Assembly: GCA_021806865.1 (NCBI GenBank)
Contig: JAKAPU010000098.1
Span: 1-9,853, forward strand
Length of the DNA: 9,853 bases
Direction of reading: 5' to 3'
From: an archaeon
GTDB lineage: Archaea; Thermoproteota; Nitrososphaeria; Nitrososphaerales; CADDZS01
This document shows positions 6,243 through 9,853 of this stretch, in pieces. The first letter of the stretch is position 1, and each line of letters opens with the position of its first letter. The notes below the pieces were generated by a model, which ran no database searches, was not told where the DNA came from, and saw only the letters and a list, made by a program, of their open reading frames with translations. The translations under genes and the position numbers were made by a program.

Positions 6243-6749
6243 ATGTCAACCGCACCACCGAAACCTGAGCTTCCTAGTGAAGAAAAGGCGATAGTGGAAG
6301 TGATTGGAAAGTTGGGCGACAAGGCAAAGTTGTCTTTTGCAAAACCGGGCCGAATCAAGTTTGCAGTGCAGCGTGAAAATCTAGTCGAAGTTGCAAAGAG
6401 CCTGAGAGACGACTTACACTTTGAGCAATGTACAAACGTGACAGGAACCGACTTCCCCAAGGACAAACAGCTGGAGATAACATATCACTTCGGCTCAATG
6501 GACGGGCCTGGCTTGCGGGGGACGATCGTCGCCTTAAGCATTCGAGTGCCTTCGAACGATCCTGTACTTCCTTCGTTGTTCGAGCTTTTTCCTAGCACTA
6601 ACTATCACGAAAGGGAAGCCGCTGAAATGATTGGGTGCGTATTCACAGGACATCCAAATCTGACAAGGCTCCTGCTCCCAGAGGACTGGAACGATATTCC
6701 GCCTATGCTCAAAGCTTACCGTTTACCCGGCCGATTGGAGAGCGAATAA
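6243..6749 (+). CDS. nuoC: NuoC, 30-kDa complex I-like subunit
   Basis: A 168-residue stand-alone NuoC (30-kDa subunit), a peripheral-arm structural protein that docks on NuoD. The diagnostic C-terminal signature begins at YHEREAAEMIG (121-131) and continues as GHPNLTRLLLPEDW (136-149). It is not fused to NuoD as it is in some bacteria. The first 13 residues are Pro/Ser-rich and probably disordered. ATG 6243 is 12 bases after nuoB, with AGGA at 6229-6232 as a ribosome binding site; one base separates its stop from nuoD. Confidence 0.95.
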   Translation: MSTAPPKPELPSEEKAIVEVIGKLGDKAKLSFAKPGRIKFAVQRENLVEVAKSLRDDLHFEQCTNVTGTDFPKDKQLEITYHFGSMDGPGLRGTIVALSIRVPSNDPVLPSLFELFPSTNYHEREAAEMIGCVFTGHPNLTRLLLPEDWNDIPPMLKAYRLPGRLESE

Positions 6750-6750
6750 A

Positions 6751-7881
6751 ATGTCGTTACCAAATCAGTCCGGCATAGTCACTGAACAGGCGGCCGAAGA
6801 CAAACTTACAGTGAGCATAGGGCCGCAACACCCCGGCGCTGGCCATTTCCGATTTACAATAACTGTCGAAGGCGACACAATAGTCGACTGCGTGCCAGAC
6901 CCTGGATACGTTCATCGAGGAGCGGAGAAGCAGACCGAATACAGAAACTATCTTCAGAGCATTCCGATGCTCGAAAGGTCATCATTGACCGATGTGACAA
7001 ACATCATCACGCCTTATTCAATGGCCGCCGAAGAACTCATGGGAATCCAGATTCCTCCGAGAGCCCAGTACCTCAGAATGATAATGTCCGAAAACCAGCG
7101 AATCATCAGTCATCTCTACTGGCTGGGAATTCAGGGAATCTTTCTTGGTCACTCAACGATGTTCATGTGGCCTCTAGGAGATAGAGACATTTTCATTGAC
7201 TTGGGGCAGATGATCGGCGGAGCCCGAATAACCTACTCGTACTCAATTCCGGGTGGAGTACGTAACGACATGCCAGAGAGCTTCAAAGACCGTGCCCTGA
7301 AAGTATTCAATTATTTTGAAAGCAGGCTGAAGGACTATGAAAGAATCTTTTTCGAAAACCCTCTTTTTTTGAAGCGAACACAAGGAGTCGGTGTGTTGCC
7401 GAGAGATGAGGCGACTAAGCTCGGGGTTGTAGGGCCAGTTTTGCGAGCTTCTGCGGTCAAATCGGATGTGAGAATCGACGAGCCGTATTGCGCTTACAAG
7501 GATGTTGACTTTGAAGTTCCAGTATTCTCAGAATGCGACACCTACGCACGTTGCATGGTTCATCTGATCGAAATGAGGCAAAGCATGCGAATCATCAAAC
7601 AGTGCCTCGAAAAAATACCGCAAGGCCCTGTACGCGTAAAACTTTCTCCACAACAGCGTACCCAGGTAGGCGAAGCATATGCAAGAGTAGAATCGTCACG
7701 AGGAGCTATGGCGTTTCACATTATTTCTGATGGCTCGACAAAACCGTACCGAGTAAAGATCAGTGTCCCTTCATTCAGAAATCTGGTAGCCTTACCGAAG
7801 TTGCTGATCGGCTCGCATGTGGCAGACATGCCTGCAATTTACTGGAGTTTGGATTACTGGCCAGTCGAAGCAGATCGCTAG
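6751..7881 (+). CDS. nuoD: NuoD, 49-kDa complex I-like subunit (quinone site)
   Basis: A 376-residue NuoD/49-kDa subunit, related to the [NiFe]-hydrogenase large subunit, which with NuoB forms the quinone pocket. Landmarks are SIGPQHPGAGHFRF (22-35), DPGYVHRGAEKQTEYRNYLQ (50-69), ENQRIISHLYWLG (114-126) and PGGVRNDMP. No nickel-binding cysteines are present, as expected for NuoD. Several positions that line the quinone site in Thermus and E. coli differ: the THG histidine region is rearranged (His32 in GAGHFRF), the tyrosine position aligns with Leu79, and the aspartate partner aligns with Phe131. These alignments were made by eye. The C-terminus (SLDYWPVEADR) is complete. GGAG at 6737-6740 is the ribosome binding site. 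Confidence 0.95.
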   Translation: MSLPNQSGIVTEQAAEDKLTVSIGPQHPGAGHFRFTITVEGDTIVDCVPDPGYVHRGAEKQTEYRNYLQSIPMLERSSLTDVTNIITPYSMAAEELMGIQIPPRAQYLRMIMSENQRIISHLYWLGIQGIFLGHSTMFMWPLGDRDIFIDLGQMIGGARITYSYSIPGGVRNDMPESFKDRALKVFNYFESRLKDYERIFFENPLFLKRTQGVGVLPRDEATKLGVVGPVLRASAVKSDVRIDEPYCAYKDVDFEVPVFSECDTYARCMVHLIEMRQSMRIIKQCLEKIPQGPVRVKLSPQQRTQVGEAYARVESSRGAMAFHIISDGSTKPYRVKISVPSFRNLVALPKLLIGSHVADMPAIYWSLDYWPVEADR

Positions 7882-7903
7882 GACAAGAGAGCGATTAGAA
7901 AAA

Positions 7904-9118
7904 ATGGCAGAACTAACAACATTCGAGGACTTTGTGCGCAGAGTCCTGACCATCGTGTTCTGGGTACTGATCGCTCTGCCAATGATCATCTTGCCGATCT
8001 TCTACGTGTTCTACGTACTTCCCGTTGAGATTTCTTGTGGTTTCAACATGCTGACGTGCAGCCAACACATCGATTGGTCCATAGCTCTCTACATGTTTGA
8101 TCCCACGAAAATGAATCCTCTCGATCCAACTTCTTTCATCAGTCAGGCTGGATTGGGGGTTCACTCGCTTCTTTTCAGAATGAGTACTTTTCCAGGACTC
8201 ACATTCGCAGCGTTGTTTGCCACATTTGTGATTTGGTATGAGCGAAAGCTGCTTGCAAAGATGCAGTACAGAGTCGGACCGCTTTATGCTGGCAGAGTAG
8301 GAGGAATTCTGCAACCGATTGCTGACCTGTTCAAGTTGCTGTTCAAGGAAATTGTCATTCCCGCGAAAGCTGACAAACTCTTCTTCATCGCACCTCCCTT
8401 TGTGTTGATGGCTCTTGCCGGTGCCCTTGTAGGAACGATCCCAATAGGGCCGAACACGTTTATCGCCCAGTCGGATTACTCGCTGCTAATCGCTCTCGCG
8501 CTCCTAAGTTTCTTTCCGCTTGTCGCGCTAATGGCCGGATGGGCAAGCAACAACAAGTTCTCTTTCATAGGCGCGGTTCGCGCGCTCTATCAAATGGTGG
8601 CTTACGAGATTCCGTTGATACTGTCTGTCATCGGGGTCGTCATACTCTCGGGTTCTCTGAGCCTGTCAGGCATTGCCACCTCACAGGGCAAGGTGTGGTA
8701 TATTCTCCCGATGATACTAGGTGCTATTGTCTTCTACATCACGGCGATGGCTGAGGTAGAAAGAGTACCTTTTGATCTTCCGGAGGCGGATAGCGAACTA
8801 GTAGCTGGCTGGCAAACAGAGTACACAAGCATGTTGTTTGGCATTGTCAACGTTGCCACATACATCAAACTCTATGCCCTGTCTGCTCTTTTCACACTGC
8901 TGTTCTTGGGCGGTTGGTCTGGACCTGCGCCTGTCCCTGGTCCAATCTGGTTCATAATCAAGACATTCATAGTCGTAACTTTCTTCCTGATTCCGAGGGG
9001 CGTCAACCCGCGTGTGAGGATTGATCAATTGATTGGGTTCGGATGGATATGGCTGATAGGATTGGGATTTGCGAATATCTTCATTGCATTCCTGCTGAAG
9101 GCAACTGGAGTCTTGTGA
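7904..9118 (+). CDS. nuoH: NuoH, complex I-like membrane subunit (ND1 family)
   Basis: NuoH anchors the membrane arm to the quinone module. Reading from ATG 7904 gives 404 residues; the open frame extends back to 7817 but that part lies inside nuoD and looks non-coding. Landmarks: YERKLLAKMQYRVGP (112-126), LQPIADLFKLLFKE (136-149), VAYEIP (232-237, Glu235 kept), ERVPFDLPEADSELVAGW (286-303), TEY (305-307) and LFLGGW (333-338). The usual AEY motif of the next helix is ATY here, so a conserved Glu is Thr319. About 90 residues precede the family core, including an extra predicted membrane helix (14-41) and a loop with Cys45 and Cys52. About nine membrane segments in all. It follows nuoD directly, with nuoE, nuoF and nuoG absent. 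Confidence 0.93.
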   Translation: MAELTTFEDFVRRVLTIVFWVLIALPMIILPIFYVFYVLPVEISCGFNMLTCSQHIDWSIALYMFDPTKMNPLDPTSFISQAGLGVHSLLFRMSTFPGLTFAALFATFVIWYERKLLAKMQYRVGPLYAGRVGGILQPIADLFKLLFKEIVIPAKADKLFFIAPPFVLMALAGALVGTIPIGPNTFIAQSDYSLLIALALLSFFPLVALMAGWASNNKFSFIGAVRALYQMVAYEIPLILSVIGVVILSGSLSLSGIATSQGKVWYILPMILGAIVFYITAMAEVERVPFDLPEADSELVAGWQTEYTSMLFGIVNVATYIKLYALSALFTLLFLGGWSGPAPVPGPIWFIIKTFIVVTFFLIPRGVNPRVRIDQLIGFGWIWLIGLGFANIFIAFLLKATGVL

Positions 9119-9132
9119 GGAAGAGTATTAGA

Positions 9133-9633
9133 ATGGCCAATATCATAACTGGAACCTTTAGGGCGATTTACGCAGGAATACGGCAGTTACCTAAGCGTAG
9201 GATGACAATGCGTTATCCTGAAGTCCAGACAGAAATGGCAAGCTACTACGTCTACGACCCCAAGCTTGGGGTTGCAAAACCTGGCTACAAGGGAAGGCAC
9301 ATTCTATGGATGGACAAATGCACTGGTTGCCAGCTTTGCTCAATTGCTTGCGAAAACATTTCACAAGCAATTGAAATGGTAAAGGTTTCTAGGACACAGC
9401 CGAACAACAAGAAATCGATATTCCCGCAGGTTGACTATGCAAAGTGCGTATTCTGCGGGTTGTGCGTGGATGCCTGTCCATTCTACGCTTTGGGGATGAC
9501 TGACGACTTCAATCTGGTGGCGACTTCCAAAAAAATGCTAGTATATTCTCCGGAGAGACTTTCTGTTCCTCCGCAAGTCACCAGAAAGAAAGTCGAGTTC
9601 AAGGTCGAAAAGGAGACCGCATATCATGATTGA
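9133..9633 (+). CDS. nuoI: NuoI, complex I-like ferredoxin subunit with two [4Fe-4S] clusters
   Basis: A 166-residue protein that holds clusters N6a and N6b and passes electrons towards N2 in NuoB. The two motifs are CTGCQLCSIAC (Cys63, 66, 69, 73) and CVFCGLCVDACP (Cys105, 108, 111, 115). The first lacks the proline that usually follows the fourth cysteine: Glu74 stands there, while the second motif keeps Pro116. The lead-in MRYPEVQ and KGRHILWMDKC is typical. ATG 9133 is chosen because TGAGGA at 9116-9121, overlapping the nuoH stop, lies 11 bases before it; the open frame continues upstream into nuoH. With NuoEFG missing, this subunit is the likeliest entry point for a reduced ferredoxin or other donor protein (inference). 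Confidence 0.95.
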   Translation: MANIITGTFRAIYAGIRQLPKRRMTMRYPEVQTEMASYYVYDPKLGVAKPGYKGRHILWMDKCTGCQLCSIACENISQAIEMVKVSRTQPNNKKSIFPQVDYAKCVFCGLCVDACPFYALGMTDDFNLVATSKKMLVYSPERLSVPPQVTRKKVEFKVEKETAYHD

Positions 9634-9853
9634 AGAGGACATTGCTTTTGTTGTAATCTCGGCGCTCACTATCGGCTCTGCTATCATCGCTCTGGAGGCA
9701 AGGCAGGTGGTATACGGGGCAATTGCTCTTGCTTTTTCATTTTTGGGGGTGGCTGGTCTATTCATCGTGCTTGACGCAACTTTTGTTGCCTTGTTCCAAA
9801 TAATAGTCTACATTGGCGCTGTCGCAGTGCTGATCCTCTTCACCGTCATGCTA
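9626..9853 (+). CDS. nuoJ: NuoJ, complex I-like membrane subunit (ND6 family), 3' end outside window
   Basis: The first 76 residues of a NuoJ/ND6-type membrane subunit, open to the last base. Three helices are visible (about 7-25, 30-47, 52-76). The third contains FQIIVYIGAVAVLILFTVML, the strongest family signature, with the tyrosine at the pi-bulge region that moves in complex I turnover. ATG 9626 overlaps the nuoI stop by eight bases and is preceded by GGAG at 9612-9615. The operon should continue with nuoK, L, M and N as in related clusters, but that lies beyond the window. Confidence 0.9.
   Translation, partial: MIEEDIAFVVISALTIGSAIIALEARQVVYGAIALAFSFLGVAGLFIVLDATFVALFQIIVYIGAVAVLILFTVML

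Noticed and set aside
6023..6466. 147-codon open frame on the - strand
   Set aside because: It is antisense to nuoB and nuoC, both strongly supported; no domain is visible.
7817..7903. Upstream extension of the nuoH reading frame into nuoD
   Set aside because: It lies inside nuoD coding sequence, reads as a non-hydrophobic, unlikely peptide, and ATG 7904 sits just after the nuoD stop.
7913..8314. 133-codon open frame on the - strand
   Set aside because: It is antisense to the nuoH N-terminus, rich in His/Ser/Gln shadow residues; no start signals.
9043..9132. Upstream extension of the nuoI reading frame into nuoH
   Set aside because: It overlaps the nuoH C-terminus; ATG 9133 has a good ribosome binding site and gives the normal family length.
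1..9853. Possible defence system, mobile element, CRISPR array or integrated virus
   Set aside because: Every gene belongs to a core cellular family, the orders are conserved, and no terminal repeats, integrase, transposase or spacer-repeat pattern was seen.

Overview
The window looks like an ordinary, gene-dense stretch of archaeal chromosome, most likely from the Thaumarchaeota/Nitrososphaeria or a close relative. The archaeal assignment rests on archaeal-type uS13, uS4 and uS11 in the order rps13-rps4-rps11, an Lrp/AsnC regulator, TATA boxes 30-50 bp before the lead genes, and short or absent 5' leaders. A SUF system with a SufU-type protein beside an NADH-dehydrogenase-like cluster that has no nuoE, nuoF or nuoG points towards Thaumarchaeota rather than Euryarchaeota or Sulfolobales-type Crenarchaeota. 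That placement is inference, and I cannot tell whether the organism is an ammonia oxidiser.

Layout. (1) Bases 1-2715, + strand: 3' part of sufD, then sufS and sufU, the downstream end of a SUF iron-sulfur assembly operon whose earlier genes lie outside the window. (2) Bases 2725-3545, - strand: a MIP18/DUF59 (SufT-like) protein convergent with sufU, preceded by an Lrp/AsnC regulator. (3) Bases 3546-3733: a 188-bp divergent promoter region. (4) Bases 3734-5206, + strand: rps13, rps4 and rps11. (5) Bases 5207-5328: a promoter region with a clear TATA box. (6) Bases 5329-9853, + strand: nuoA-nuoB-nuoC-nuoD-nuoH-nuoI-nuoJ, tightly spaced; nuoJ runs off the end. No tRNA, rRNA, CRISPR array, insertion sequence or gene remnant was seen, and no gene-free stretch exceeds 188 bases.

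How the genes work together. SufS removes sulfur from cysteine, SufU probably receives or relays it, SufD is part of the SufBCD scaffold, and the SufT-like protein is a plausible maturation factor. The Nuo genes encode the quinone-reducing module and the start of the proton-pumping membrane arm of a complex I relative; at least NuoB and NuoI need [4Fe-4S] clusters. Without NuoEFG this enzyme should not take electrons from NADH in the usual way.

I see no wholly new system. The observations most worth checking are substitutions at normally conserved quinone-site and proton-path positions in NuoD, NuoA and NuoH, an N-terminal extension of NuoH with an extra membrane helix, and a 9-base word (AATTTCAAG) found three times in the two promoter regions.
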